Source of the DNA: an uncultured Paracoccus sp.
GTDB lineage: Bacteria; Pseudomonadota; Alphaproteobacteria; Rhodobacterales; Rhodobacteraceae
DNA: 64,000 nucleotides
Assembly: GCA_934533075.1 (NCBI GenBank)
Contig: CAKTBJ010000008.1
Span: 20,901-84,900 of the forward strand
Direction of reading: 5' to 3'
The stretch's first letter is position 1; each line of letters opens with the position of its first letter. Under the pieces are notes generated by a model. The model ran no database searches. It was given only the letters and a program-made list of their open reading frames with translations, and was not told the origin of the DNA. The translations under genes and the position numbers were made by a program. Shown here piece by piece: positions 24,565 through 34,131 of this stretch.

Positions 24565-26366
24565 AGCACGTCCTCCCAGCGCCGCGACAGGGCCATGCCG
24601 GCATTGATCAGGCCGACCATCGAATAGGTCTGCGGGAAATTGCCCCACAGCTCGCCGCTGTCGACATGCACGCCCTCGGACAGCAGGCCCAGATGGTTGC
24701 GCCGCGCCAGCACGTCCTGAAAGATCGCCCGCGCCTCGTCGCGCCGCCCGGTGCGGGCCAGCGCGTCGATCAGCCAGAAGGTGCAGGCGGTGAAGGCGGT
24801 CTCCGGGGCGCCGAAATCGTCGGGGCGGCGATAGCGGTAAAGATGGCTGCCGAAGCGCAGGTCGGCCTCGCAGGCGGCGACCGTGGCCAGGAAGCGCGGA
24901 TCGTCGGCGGCGATGAAGCCGGTCTGCGCCATCAGCAGCAGGCTGGCATCCACCTCGTCGCCGCCGAAAGTGGCCACGAAGCAGCCCCGCCGCGCGTTCC
25001 AGCCCCGATCGAGGATCGCCGCCCGGATGCGCCCGGCGCTGGCCGACCAGCGGGCTTCCTCCGGCCCGAGGCGCAGCTTGCGGGCGATGCGGGCCAGCCG
25101 GTCGCATGCCGCCCAGCACATCAGCGCGGAATGGGTGTGGATTTCGGATCGGGTGCGGAATTCCCACAGGCCCGCATCGGGCTGGTTCCAGCACAGTTCG
25201 GCCTCGGCCCCCAGCCGCTCCAGCCGGCGGAACAGCGCCTCGCCGCCCATGTCCGGCAGCCTTTCGTCGAAAAAGCACTGGATCGCCGCCAGGATGACCG
25301 AGCCGTAGCCGTCATTCTGCACCTGCGTCCAGGCGGCATTGCCCCGCCGCACCGGGCCGAACCCGCGATAGCCCGGCAGGCCGGGCACGATATGCTCGTC
25401 CAGCACCCGCTCCAGCCCCAGCCCGAACATCGGCTGCATGTAGCCGCTTTCCGACGCCGCCGCGAGGTTGGAGACATAGGCCAGATAGTCCTCCATCGTG
25501 CGGGTGGCGTTCAGGCTGTTCAGCGCCTGCACGGTGAAATAGGAATCGCGCAGCCAGCAGAAGCGATAGTCCCAGGTCCGCCCGCTGGCGCCGTATTCGG
25601 GGATCGAGGTGGTCAGCGCGGCGACGATGGCCCCGGTCTCCTCGTTCTCGCACAGCTTCAGCGTGATCGCCGCACGGATCACCACATCCTGATAATCCAC
25701 CGGCAGCGCCAGGCTGCGCACCCAGTCCAGCCAGTATTGCCGCGTCTCGGCCAGGAAATGCCGGGCGAGGGCCAGCGGATGGTCGGAGAGGCTTTCGTCG
25801 GGACCGAGGATGAAGGCCAGCGGGCGCTCCAGCAGGAAGGGGGTCTCGGACAGCACGTAATCCACCGGCGCATCGGTGGTCAGCCGCAGCACCTGCGGTC
25901 CCAGCAGATAACGGACATGGCTGGTCCCGCGCGTCACCTCGGGCGGATGCGCGCCATAGTCCCAGCGCGGCCGCAGCGAGACCGTCAGCCGCGGCGTGCC
26001 GGCCAGCGGCTCGACGATGCGGATGACGGAATGGCCGCGAAACATGCGGCCCGCCCTGCGAAAGCGCGGCGCGAAGTCGATGATGCGGGCGGCATTGCCC
26101 TCGGCATCGGTCAGCACGGTTTCCAGGATGGCGGTATTGCGCCGGTAATGCTGGCGGCTTTCCCGCTGCCCGGCCAGACGAAAGCGCCAGCAGCCGTCGC
26201 CCGGCTCGCTCCCCGCGCCCAGCAGGCCGCAAAACACCGGATCGCCGTCCATGCGCGGCACGCACATCCAGTCCAGCCCGCCCTCGGCGTCGATCAGCGC
26301 GGCGAGGCCGGCATTGCCGATGATGCCCCGGTCGAGGCTGGGCGTCGCGCTGCCTTGCCCGGTCAT
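24561..26366 (-). CDS. Glycoside hydrolase family 15 protein (glucoamylase/trehalase-like)
   Basis: Cytoplasmic GH15-type enzyme, 601 residues. The N-terminal beta-sandwich (LDRGIIGNAGLAALIDAEGG, then LDWMCVPRMDGDPVF) is followed by an (alpha/alpha)6 barrel with GASGRTWDYRFCWLRDSYFT, RGNAAWTQVQNDGYGSVILA and ELCWNQPDAGLWEFR, matching family positions of the catalytic glutamates. Bacterial members of this subfamily often lie beside otsA/otsB and include trehalases, so it may degrade trehalose or an alpha-glucan feeding it; the direction of its role is uncertain. The ATG overlaps the otsB stop (ATGA) and its stop overlaps the otsA GTG. Confidence 0.88.
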   Translation of the reverse strand: MTGQGSATPSLDRGIIGNAGLAALIDAEGGLDWMCVPRMDGDPVFCGLLGAGSEPGDGCWRFRLAGQRESRQHYRRNTAILETVLTDAEGNAARIIDFAPRFRRAGRMFRGHSVIRIVEPLAGTPRLTVSLRPRWDYGAHPPEVTRGTSHVRYLLGPQVLRLTTDAPVDYVLSETPFLLERPLAFILGPDESLSDHPLALARHFLAETRQYWLDWVRSLALPVDYQDVVIRAAITLKLCENEETGAIVAALTTSIPEYGASGRTWDYRFCWLRDSYFTVQALNSLNATRTMEDYLAYVSNLAAASESGYMQPMFGLGLERVLDEHIVPGLPGYRGFGPVRRGNAAWTQVQNDGYGSVILAAIQCFFDERLPDMGGEALFRRLERLGAEAELCWNQPDAGLWEFRTRSEIHTHSALMCWAACDRLARIARKLRLGPEEARWSASAGRIRAAILDRGWNARRGCFVATFGGDEVDASLLLMAQTGFIAADDPRFLATVAACEADLRFGSHLYRYRRPDDFGAPETAFTACTFWLIDALARTGRRDEARAIFQDVLARRNHLGLLSEGVHVDSGELWGNFPQTYSMVGLINAGMALSRRWEDVL

Positions 26367-27214
26367 GCGGCCAGCCCTCCCAGCCAGGTCCTGAGGTCCT
26401 CGGGCGTCGCGATCCGCGTGGCGGCGGCGCTGCGGTCGAAGGCCTGCCCGCCGCCGACCCGCACCGAAAGGCCGCCCATCGCGTTGACCGCCCGGAACAT
26501 CGCCTCGTCGGTCAGGTCGTCGCCGGCGGCAACCGGATAGCGGCCCCGGAACGGGCGGGCGGCCATGAGGGTCCGCAGGGCCGTCCCCTTGTCCGCGCCC
26601 GAGGGGCACAGTTCCAGCACGCATTTGCCCGCGCGCAGCAGATAACCCGGCCCGGCCAGCCGCTGCGCCTGCGCCATGATGCGGGCGACGGCCTCGCGCC
26701 GTGCGGGGGCCTGCCGGTAATGCAGGGCGAAGGCGCGGGCCTTGTCCTCGAACAGCACCCCCGGCAGCGTTTGCGCCGCCCTGCGCGCATCCTCGCGCGC
26801 GGCCCGGAAGGCGGGGCCGGGCCGGGGCGCGGCGGGCGCCGGGACCAGACCGGCCAGCGCCGGCGAGGGGCGCAACGCGGCCCCGTGCAGCCCGGCAACG
26901 GTCAGGCACCGGCCGGGAAACAGCCGGTCCACGAAATCCACCGTCCGCCCCGTCACCAGCGCCAGCGCGCCCGAGGCCGTCCGCTCCAGCCTCGCCAGCA
27001 TGTCGCCAAGCCCGGCACTCACCCGCACCGCCTCGGGTGTCGCGGCCAGATCCAGCAGCGTGCCGTCGAGGTCCAGAAAGAACGCGCAATCCGCCGGGTC
27101 GGGCAGGAGGCGGGGGGCTGGACCGCCTGGACAAAAGGCCGGCACGGCCATGCCTTGCAAGCCGCAAGGCGACGCCTCGGCCCGCACGGCCTCGGGTTGA
27201 TCATCTGTCGTCAT
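26363..27214 (-). CDS. otsB: Trehalose-6-phosphate phosphatase
   Basis: Cytoplasmic HAD-superfamily phosphatase producing trehalose from trehalose-6-phosphate, 283 residues. Motif I FFLDLDGTLLDLAATPEAV (nucleophile Asp about 45), motif II LALVTGRTVDFVDRL, and motif III AAGDDLTDEAMFRAV give a complete active site. Start 27214 (MTTDDQPEAV) is chosen as the most upstream sensible ATG. The N-terminal 40 residues are poorly conserved and a start nearer MAVPAF is possible. First gene of the three-gene trehalose operon. No EcfG-type site lies directly before it, but one precedes the small gene just upstream on the same strand. Confidence 0.92.
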   Translation of the reverse strand: MTTDDQPEAVRAEASPCGLQGMAVPAFCPGGPAPRLLPDPADCAFFLDLDGTLLDLAATPEAVRVSAGLGDMLARLERTASGALALVTGRTVDFVDRLFPGRCLTVAGLHGAALRPSPALAGLVPAPAAPRPGPAFRAAREDARRAAQTLPGVLFEDKARAFALHYRQAPARREAVARIMAQAQRLAGPGYLLRAGKCVLELCPSGADKGTALRTLMAARPFRGRYPVAAGDDLTDEAMFRAVNAMGGLSVRVGGGQAFDRSAAATRIATPEDLRTWLGGLAA

Positions 27215-27356
27215 GGGGGAAATGTAGGGAAATATCGCGCCGGATACAAATCCGCGGCCTCCGGCCAGCCGCGCCCGTGACGATGCCAGCACCTGCCGGC
27301 ACCGTCGGCGCCGGTCCATCCCTGCGGGCGCGGCCTGCCACGCCGCCGGCCGCATG

Positions 27357-27515
27357 CTAGCGGCGATCCTTGTCTCCGCCCCGGTCCACCTGCCGCGCGG
27401 GGTTCACCGCATCGAACTCCTCGGGCTTGTGCGCGGTGCCCTCGTGCTTTCCCTGGCCGTTTTCACGCTCGGGATCGGTCGCCGGATTGTCCTTGCGGGG
27501 ATTTCCTTCGGTCAT
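27357..27515 (-). CDS. Small disordered hydrophilic stress protein (52 aa)
   Basis: 52-residue polar protein, beginning MTEGNPRKDNPATDPERENG and continuing with HEGTAHKPEEFDAV. It is rich in Asn, Asp, Glu, Lys, Gly and Pro, with no hydrophobic core. AGGAGG lies 7 bases before the ATG, and a consensus EcfG-type promoter lies 23 bases upstream. It is the second protein of this kind in the window (compare 14334-14504); composition matches, sequence similarity is low. A 142-base gap with no obvious terminator separates it from otsB, so stress transcripts may run on into the trehalose genes. Hydrophilin-like protection is inferred. Confidence 0.72.
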   Translation of the reverse strand: MTEGNPRKDNPATDPERENGQGKHEGTAHKPEEFDAVNPARQVDRGGDKDRR

Positions 27516-27537
27516 GGTTCGTCCTCCTGGGACAAGC

Positions 27538-27562
27538 AACCGGCAGACCGCGCCATTGTTCC
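27538..27562 (-). promoter_or_regulatory. EcfG-type promoter before the 52-aa protein and trehalose operon
   Basis: Minus-strand GGAAC (27562-27558), 16 bases, GGTT (27541-27538), extended pattern GGAACA-N13-CC-GGTT, 23 bases from the ATG at 27515. It could also feed the downstream otsB-GH15-otsA genes by read-through. Confidence 0.75.
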
Positions 27563-27663
27563 CGAACCAGGACCATGCCCCGCGCCGCCGGCAGTGATGC
27601 ACGGGGATCGGTCCACTCATGCGCTAAGGCTGCCGCACCGGATTCACAAGATGAATCCTGATG

Positions 27664-30600
27664 GGCCGGTATGCTCTGCGGTTTCTGATCGGCTAGGCTA
27701 GCGGGATCGACAGGCGCCGGAGACGCAACGTTGCGGTTGGCCTGCGGTTTCTGATCGGCTAGGCGCTGGGCAAGCGGCACAGGGCACCCGCGATGTTGCG
27801 GTTGGCCTGCGGTTTCTGATCGGCTAGGCTAACTGGCGAACGGCATCCGCCAGTAACCCCGTTGCGGTTGGCCTGCGGTTTCTGATCGGCTAGGCTGGTA
27901 GCGGTCGGTCGGCGCGGCGCATCCTTGTTGCGGTTGGCCTGCGGTTTCTGATCGGCTAGGCTGCCTGCACAAAGCGAGCCGCCCAATAGGCGGTTGCGGT
28001 TGGCCTGCGGTTTCTGATCGGCTAGGCTCCGGATGCGCACCGGCCCATGATCCAGTCCGTTGCGGTTGGCCTGCGGTTTCTGATCGGCTAGGCTCACCGC
28101 CGCGACTTGGCTGGCCCTGATTGCGTTGCGGTTGGCCTGCGGTTTCTGATCGGCTAGGCTTCCCCCGACCATACCTCACTGCGCGGGGCAGGTTGCGGTT
28201 GGCCTGCGGTTTCTGATCGGCTAGGCTGCTGACGCCCAGCAGCCGCGCCACCGCGTCGTTGCGGTTGGCCTGCGGTTTCTGATCGGCTAGGCTCCCTCGC
28301 GGCAGCCCTCGCGGCATACCACGGTTGCGGTTGGCCTGCGGTTTCTGATCGGCTAGGCTCGGCGTCACCATCGGCACCATGCGCGCCCTGTTGCGGTTGG
28401 CCTGCGGTTTCTGATCGGCTAGGCTGCCCCCGCCGACGATGGTGATGACCGCCGAGTTGCGGTTGGCCTGCGGTTTCTGATCGGCTAGGCTGACCGCCGA
28501 TGTGGATGCGCGGCGCTATACGTTGCGGTTGGCCTGCGGTTTCTGATCGGCTAGGCTCCCCGAGGCAGTCATGGCCGCCGTGATGCGGTTGCGGTTGGCC
28601 TGCGGTTTCTGATCGGCTAGGCTCTGACGATCAGGGGGAACTACGTCGATCAGGTTGCGGTTGGCCTGCGGTTTCTGATCGGCTAGGCTTCGGCGTGCCC
28701 GCGGGGTTCGGCTTCGTCTGTTGCGGTTGGCCTGCGGTTTCTGATCGGCTAGGCTTCCGTGGGACGAGGATAACGATCCCGTGCTGTTGCGGTTGGCCTG
28801 CGGTTTCTGATCGGCTAGGCTGCTCAGGATCGACACCGTGCGCCCCGCAAGGTTGCGGTTGGCCTGCGGTTTCTGATCGGCTAGGCTCCGCCCCCTCTTG
28901 CTGACCTTGGCCCCCGGGTTGCGGTTGGCCTGCGGTTTCTGATCGGCTAGGCTGCGCGCCACGTCGCTCGCTCGGTTCGTGACGTTGCGGTTGGCCTGCG
29001 GTTTCTGATCGGCTAGGCTGACGCTCAAGAAGGAAAGCGCGGACCCGGCGTTGCGGTTGGCCTGCGGTTTCTGATCGGCTAGGCTGAACCCCGCCAGGAG
29101 TGAAGCGGATCGGTTGTTGCGGTTGGCCTGCGGTTTCTGATCGGCTAGGCTTGGTCATGTCAGTAGGCCCCCATGCAGCGCGTTGCGGTTGGCCTGCGGT
29201 TTCTGATCGGCTAGGCTTTTTCGCGGATCGCGGCCACCCATCCCCACGTTGCGGTTGGCCTGCGGTTTCTGATCGGCTAGGCTCGGGCGCTTCTTGCCCC
29301 GCGATTCGCTGAAGTTGCGGTTGGCCTGCGGTTTCTGATCGGCTAGGCTTTACGACCCCGGTGCGCGCGGGACGTTCTTGTTGCGGTTGGCCTGCGGTTT
29401 CTGATCGGCTAGGCTCAGGTCCCAGTCGTCGCTGGTCAGATCCTCGTTGCGGTTGGCCTGCGGTTTCTGATCGGCTAGGCTGCAGGGGCTGGCCTATCCG
29501 AAGTGGCGCTCGTTGCGGTTGGCCTGCGGTTTCTGATCGGCTAGGCTTTCGTCCGCATCCTTGCCATCCTGCGGCGCGTTGCGGTTGGCCTGCGGTTTCT
29601 GATCGGCTAGGCTCCATCATCCGCATGCCCTCAAGCGTCTGCGGTTGCGGTTGGCCTGCGGTTTCTGATCGGCTAGGCTCTAAGGATCGAATCTGGGAGC
29701 TGTCGCGTTGGTTGCGGTTGGCCTGCGGTTTCTGATCGGCTAGGCTCATCGAGTATCGCGGGGCGGGGGAGATGCTGTTGCGGTTGGCCTGCGGTTTCTG
29801 ATCGGCTAGGCTATATCGACGCGCATGCCGACCCGTTCCATAGTTGCGGTTGGCCTGCGGTTTCTGATCGGCTAGGCTGGTGACCGCGGGCGGCATGCGG
29901 GTCGAGGTGTTGCGGTTGGCCTGCGGTTTCTGATCGGCTAGGCTCGGCCCCCGGACATGCAGCACGTCGTTCTCGTTGCGGTTGGCCTGCGGTTTCTGAT
30001 CGGCTAGGCTCGGCGCCGCATCGACCAGATGCACCCGCACGTTGCGGTTGGCCTGCGGTTTCTGATCGGCTAGGCTTTGTCAGGTCTACGTCATTCCGGC
30101 GGCGACGTTGCGGTTGGCCTGCGGTTTCTGATCGGCTAGGCTTGCGGTCGTGAACACCACTGCCGCCCCCACGTTGCGGTTGGCCTGCGGTTTCTGATCG
30201 GCTAGGCTGACCACTCTCTACGTCAAAGAGACCGGCGCGTTGCGGTTGGCCTGCGGTTTCTGATCGGCTAGGCTGATGCCAATCGACGCCATGAGCATTA
30301 GCCCGTTGCGGTTGGCCTGCGGTTTCTGATCGGCTAGGCTCAGCGGGCGAGCAGGTGATCCGCCCGCGCCGTTGCGGTTGGCCTGCGGTTTCTGATCGGC
30401 TAGGCTGAGGCAATCGAAGGCGATGGGTCGCGCCACGTTGCGGTTGGCCTGCGGTTTCTGATCGGCTAGGCTGTCCAGCACGGCGCGGAGCTCACCCCAT
30501 GAGTTGCGGTTGGCCTGCGGTTTCTGATCGGCTAGGCTTTTGCGGATATCGGGATCCCAGATGCGCGAGTTGCGGTTGGCCTGCGGTTTCTGATCGGCTA

Positions 30601-32781
30601 GGCTTGCGTGATATAGGGACGAGCGCCATATTCGTTGCGGTTGGCCTGCGGTTTCTGATCGGCTAGGCTCAATGCCGGCAACAGTGCCACGGCGGCGGCG
30701 TTGCGGTTGGCCTGCGGTTTCTGATCGGCTAGGCTCGGCGCCGGGATCGGCGCCGATGGCGACGGGTTGCGGTTGGCCTGCGGTTTCTGATCGGCTAGGC
30801 TTTCGGCGAAGGTCTCGATGTCCCCGATGTGGTTGCGGTTGGCCTGCGGTTTCTGATCGGCTAGGCTGAAGCCTCCCCGTGCCGTGGCGAGGATCACGTT
30901 GCGGTTGGCCTGCGGTTTCTGATCGGCTAGGCTCAGAAACTTAGCATACGCAGCGATCCGGCCGTTGCGGTTGGCCTGCGGTTTCTGATCGGCTAGGCTT
31001 TACACGATCCTGTAGTAGTCGCTGCCGTCGTTGCGGTTGGCCTGCGGTTTCTGATCGGCTAGGCTGTAAGGCTGGCACTGGCCATCGTCTCGCTGGTTGC
31101 GGTTGGCCTGCGGTTTCTGATCGGCTAGGCTGAGATCACTAAAGACGATTGGCTTCACGACGTTGCGGTTGGCCTGCGGTTTCTGATCGGCTAGGCTGCA
31201 ACAATCCGGCGCGGCCAGCGTGGCGACGTTGCGGTTGGCCTGCGGTTTCTGATCGGCTAGGCTACCCTTGAACGGCACGCCGTTCAGCTCGAGGTTGCGG
31301 TTGGCCTGCGGTTTCTGATCGGCTAGGCTTGGACCGAGGACGACACCCGCGCATCGAGCGTTGCGGTTGGCCTGCGGTTTCTGATCGGCTAGGCTCGTCC
31401 TGTTGCAGTTTTCACCTCAACCGCCGTTGCGGTTGGCCTGCGGTTTCTGATCGGCTAGGCTTTCGGTTTCCTCGATAAGCAGAACCACAACGTTGCGGTT
31501 GGCCTGCGGTTTCTGATCGGCTAGGCTGAGACGCAGGCGGCATGCCGCCGTTCTGAAGTTGCGGTTGGCCTGCGGTTTCTGATCGGCTAGGCTCTCATCC
31601 GCCATGCGCTCATCCACACGCTCGTTGCGGTTGGCCTGCGGTTTCTGATCGGCTAGGCTTCGGATCGACCGTCCTCGCATGTAAGCGAAGTTGCGGTTGG
31701 CCTGCGGTTTCTGATCGGCTAGGCTCGCACAAGACGCGAGGCCAGCACGTCAAAGGTTGCGGTTGGCCTGCGGTTTCTGATCGGCTAGGCTAGTTCCGCT
31801 TCTCTAACATCCTGCCGCTGAGTTGCGGTTGGCCTGCGGTTTCTGATCGGCTAGGCTGACCCTAGCAGCCCGATGGGCCGCGATAATGTTGCGGTTGGCC
31901 TGCGGTTTCTGATCGGCTAGGCTCCGGTCCCGCATGGGCGACGGGTCCCGCATGTTGCGGTTGGCCTGCGGTTTCTGATCGGCTAGGCTGCATCCTCGAT
32001 AGGCCCGGCGATAGCGGCCGTTGCGGTTGGCCTGCGGTTTCTGATCGGCTAGGCTTGACCCCACCAGCGGAAACATGGACCCCGCGTTGCGGTTGGCCTG
32101 CGGTTTCTGATCGGCTAGGCTGATGCTCGAGAACACCACCGAAACGGCGAAGTTGCGGTTGGCCTGCGGTTTCTGATCGGCTAGGCTAGCGAAGCGCACA
32201 GCGCCGCCGCGAGCATAGTTGCGGTTGGCCTGCGGTTTCTGATCGGCTAGGCTGCCGGCGGGTTCGGAGACGGCCACGCCATCGTTGCGGTTGGCCTGCG
32301 GTTTCTGATCGGCTAGGCTTCGGAGGCCAGATAGTCACCCCCGGCCAGCGTTGCGGTTGGCCTGCGGTTTCTGATCGGCTAGGCTCCCGACACAGAGAGA
32401 GAAGGAACCGGGCGAGTTGCGGTTGGCCTGCGGTTTCTGATCGGCTAGGCTACTTGACCGCCGCCACCGGCCTGCCGTTGCGTTGCGGTTGGCCTGCGGT
32501 TTCTGATCGGCTAGGCTAAAAATGCGCCGGGGCACGGAGCCGCACAGGTTGCGGTTGGCCTGCGGTTTCTGATCGGCTAGGCTCCGTCATCGTGGTCCTC
32601 GGGTTCGGCCGCGGTTGCGGTTGGCCTGCGGTTTCTGATCGGCTAGGCTCCAAAAGGCTTCATCCCGCTGGCATTCCTCGTTGCGGTTGGCCTGCGGTTT
32701 CTGATCGGCTAGGCTCGAACCGATGATGATCCGCGACCTGTTTTCGTTGCGGTTGGCCTGCGGTTTCTGATCGGCTAGGCT
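27664..32781 (+). CRISPR. Type II-C CRISPR array, 36-bp repeats, about 77 spacers
   Basis: 77 full repeats from 27730 to 32781 plus a decayed terminal repeat at 27664-27699, whose left half has diverged. The repeat (for example 27795-27830) begins GTTGCGG and ends CGGCTAGGCT. The copy at 27730 lacks its last T; the rest look identical. Spacers are 30 bases, except two of 31 (28161-28191, 29680-29710) and one of 29 (30605-30633). The decayed repeat marks the old end, so new spacers should enter at the cas2 side. Each repeat contains TTGGCC-N17-TAGGCT, a possible internal promoter as known for Neisseria II-C arrays, reading on the plus strand. Orientation also follows from pairing with the tracrRNA. 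Confidence 0.98.
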
Positions 32782-32853
32782 AGATGTGTCAACAACTCAC
32801 TGAACTTACGTGAGAAAACGGCACATCCAGCCGATGCCAAACCTTGGACATAA
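32782..32853. promoter_or_regulatory. Leader-proximal gap between the array and cas2
   Basis: 72 bases, AT-richer than the surroundings, between the newest-end repeat and the cas2 stop. It contains CTCAC-N9-GTGAG (about 32796-32814), a small hairpin that could end cas transcripts or serve as an integration-proximal element. It is the expected place for the spacer-acquisition leader. Confidence 0.5.
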
Positions 32854-33201
32854 CTAGAACAACGCCAGTTGGTCAGGGTTTTGGCGGGGTCTGCGCCTGC
32901 GCTGACTCGAGAATCGGACGATTCCCTCGTATTGCCTGTCCGTGAACGTGAGCACATGAACCTCTCCCTTCTCGGGCAGGTTACCCTCGATCCGCTTCAG
33001 ATACGATTCGTAACTGTCCTTGCCGTTGCAGAAGCGCGCATAGATCGAGAACTGGCTCATCTCGAAGCCCTGATCCAGCAGGAATTCGCGGAACCGGGTG
33101 GCGTCGCGCATCTCCTTCTTGCTGCCCACCGGCAGATCGAACATCACGAAAATCCACATCAACCTGTATCCACTCAGATGCGACGCGCCGGGGTCCTTCA
33201 T
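32854..33201 (-). CDS. cas2: CRISPR-associated endonuclease Cas2
   Basis: Small ferredoxin-fold protein of 115 residues that forms the spacer-integration complex with Cas1. It has LMWIFVMFDLPVGSKKEMRD (beta1 with the conserved Asp), SQFSIYARFCNGKDSY, and GEVHVLTFTDRQYEGIVRF near the end, all typical of type II Cas2. The start at 33201 overlaps the cas1 stop as ATGA with GAGGAGG just upstream; a later ATG at MWIF is less likely. Last gene of the cas operon, next to the newest spacers. Confidence 0.95.
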   Translation of the reverse strand: MKDPGASHLSGYRLMWIFVMFDLPVGSKKEMRDATRFREFLLDQGFEMSQFSIYARFCNGKDSYESYLKRIEGNLPEKGEVHVLTFTDRQYEGIVRFSSQRRRRPRQNPDQLALF

Positions 33202-34121
33202 GCCTCCTCCCGCCCGATCGAGGACCATTCGATCGCCGTCGGCGGCTCGAACAGGAGCAGGTCCGGGCGTCCGGTCTCGAAGGCACGGGCCAGCGATTGC
33301 GCCAGACGGGCCGCGGCAATCGAAACGGGAGAGGTCTCGCCGCCGAGGCGCAGGTCGAAAGCGATCAGGCGCGCGAAGCGGCGTTTCTGTGCGGGGTCGA
33401 GGGTGGTGATGCCGTCCTGCCGCATCCGGTCGGCAACAGCATCCACCAAAGGGCGAAACGGCTCGATCAGGTCATCGGCCAGGGCGAAGGCATTGCCGCG
33501 ATTGGAATGCTGGATGCCCAGCGTCGGGTGCAGGCCGGCGGCGACCGCGGCCCGCGCGCAGGTCGCCCGCATGACCGCATAGCCATAGTTCAGCAGCGCG
33601 TTGACATCGCCCGCATCGCGATTGCGGCGAAAATCCGGCCCCATCAGCAGAGGCCAGTAACGGCGGGCTGCCTGCGCCTCCAGGTTGCCCTTGTCGCCAG
33701 AGGTCACGCGGCGGGCCATGAACGGGAAGGCCTCGGCGCCGGCGATGCCGCGCGCGGCAAGCAGCGAACCCTGCATCGCGATCTTGGCCGAGACGATCCG
33801 CCGCCAGAGCTGTTTCATCAGCGGCGTCGAGGCGCCGATCTGGGCCTGCATCCGGGCATTCTGCGCATGATGGCCCTGAAGCGGCAGCGTCACCGCCACC
33901 GGTGCGTGCGCGCTGTTGCAGAACACGACAGGCGCGCCATGTTCCGCCAGCGCCGCGATGATATTGCCGGTCCAGGTGACCCCATGCGCATGGACGATGA
34001 CGGCGTGAACATCGTCGAGCGCCACGCGGCCGACCTCGGCCCGGTCCTTTTCGACCAGCAGAAAGCCGCGATGAAGCGACAGGTGCAGGCCGTCCGTGGC
34101 GATATCGACGATCCGGTCCAT
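33198..34121 (-). CDS. cas1: CRISPR-associated integrase Cas1 (type II)
   Basis: Metal-dependent DNA integrase for new spacers, 307 residues. Active-site residues are present in canonical places: Glu148 in SGDKGNLEAQAARRYW, His205 in LGIQHSNRGNAF and Glu220 in LADDLIEPFRPLVD. The N-terminal beta domain (VHAVIVHAHGVTWTGNIIAA) mediates dimerisation. It begins 10 bases after the cas9 stop and overlaps cas2 by 4 bases. The locus has no cas4 or csn2, which with Cas9 size defines subtype II-C. An in-frame upstream ATG exists but runs inside cas9. Confidence 0.96.
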   Translation of the reverse strand: MDRIVDIATDGLHLSLHRGFLLVEKDRAEVGRVALDDVHAVIVHAHGVTWTGNIIAALAEHGAPVVFCNSAHAPVAVTLPLQGHHAQNARMQAQIGASTPLMKQLWRRIVSAKIAMQGSLLAARGIAGAEAFPFMARRVTSGDKGNLEAQAARRYWPLLMGPDFRRNRDAGDVNALLNYGYAVMRATCARAAVAAGLHPTLGIQHSNRGNAFALADDLIEPFRPLVDAVADRMRQDGITTLDPAQKRRFARLIAFDLRLGGETSPVSIAAARLAQSLARAFETGRPDLLLFEPPTAIEWSSIGREEA

Positions 34122-34131
34122 GCCTGGTCCC

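Noticed and set aside
27759..32535. Long minus-strand reading frames repeating SLADQKPQANRN every 22 residues
   Set aside because: They are the CRISPR repeats read in frame; repeat plus spacer is 66 bases, a multiple of three, and the repeat has no stop in these frames. No ribosome-binding site and no conserved residues between the repeats.
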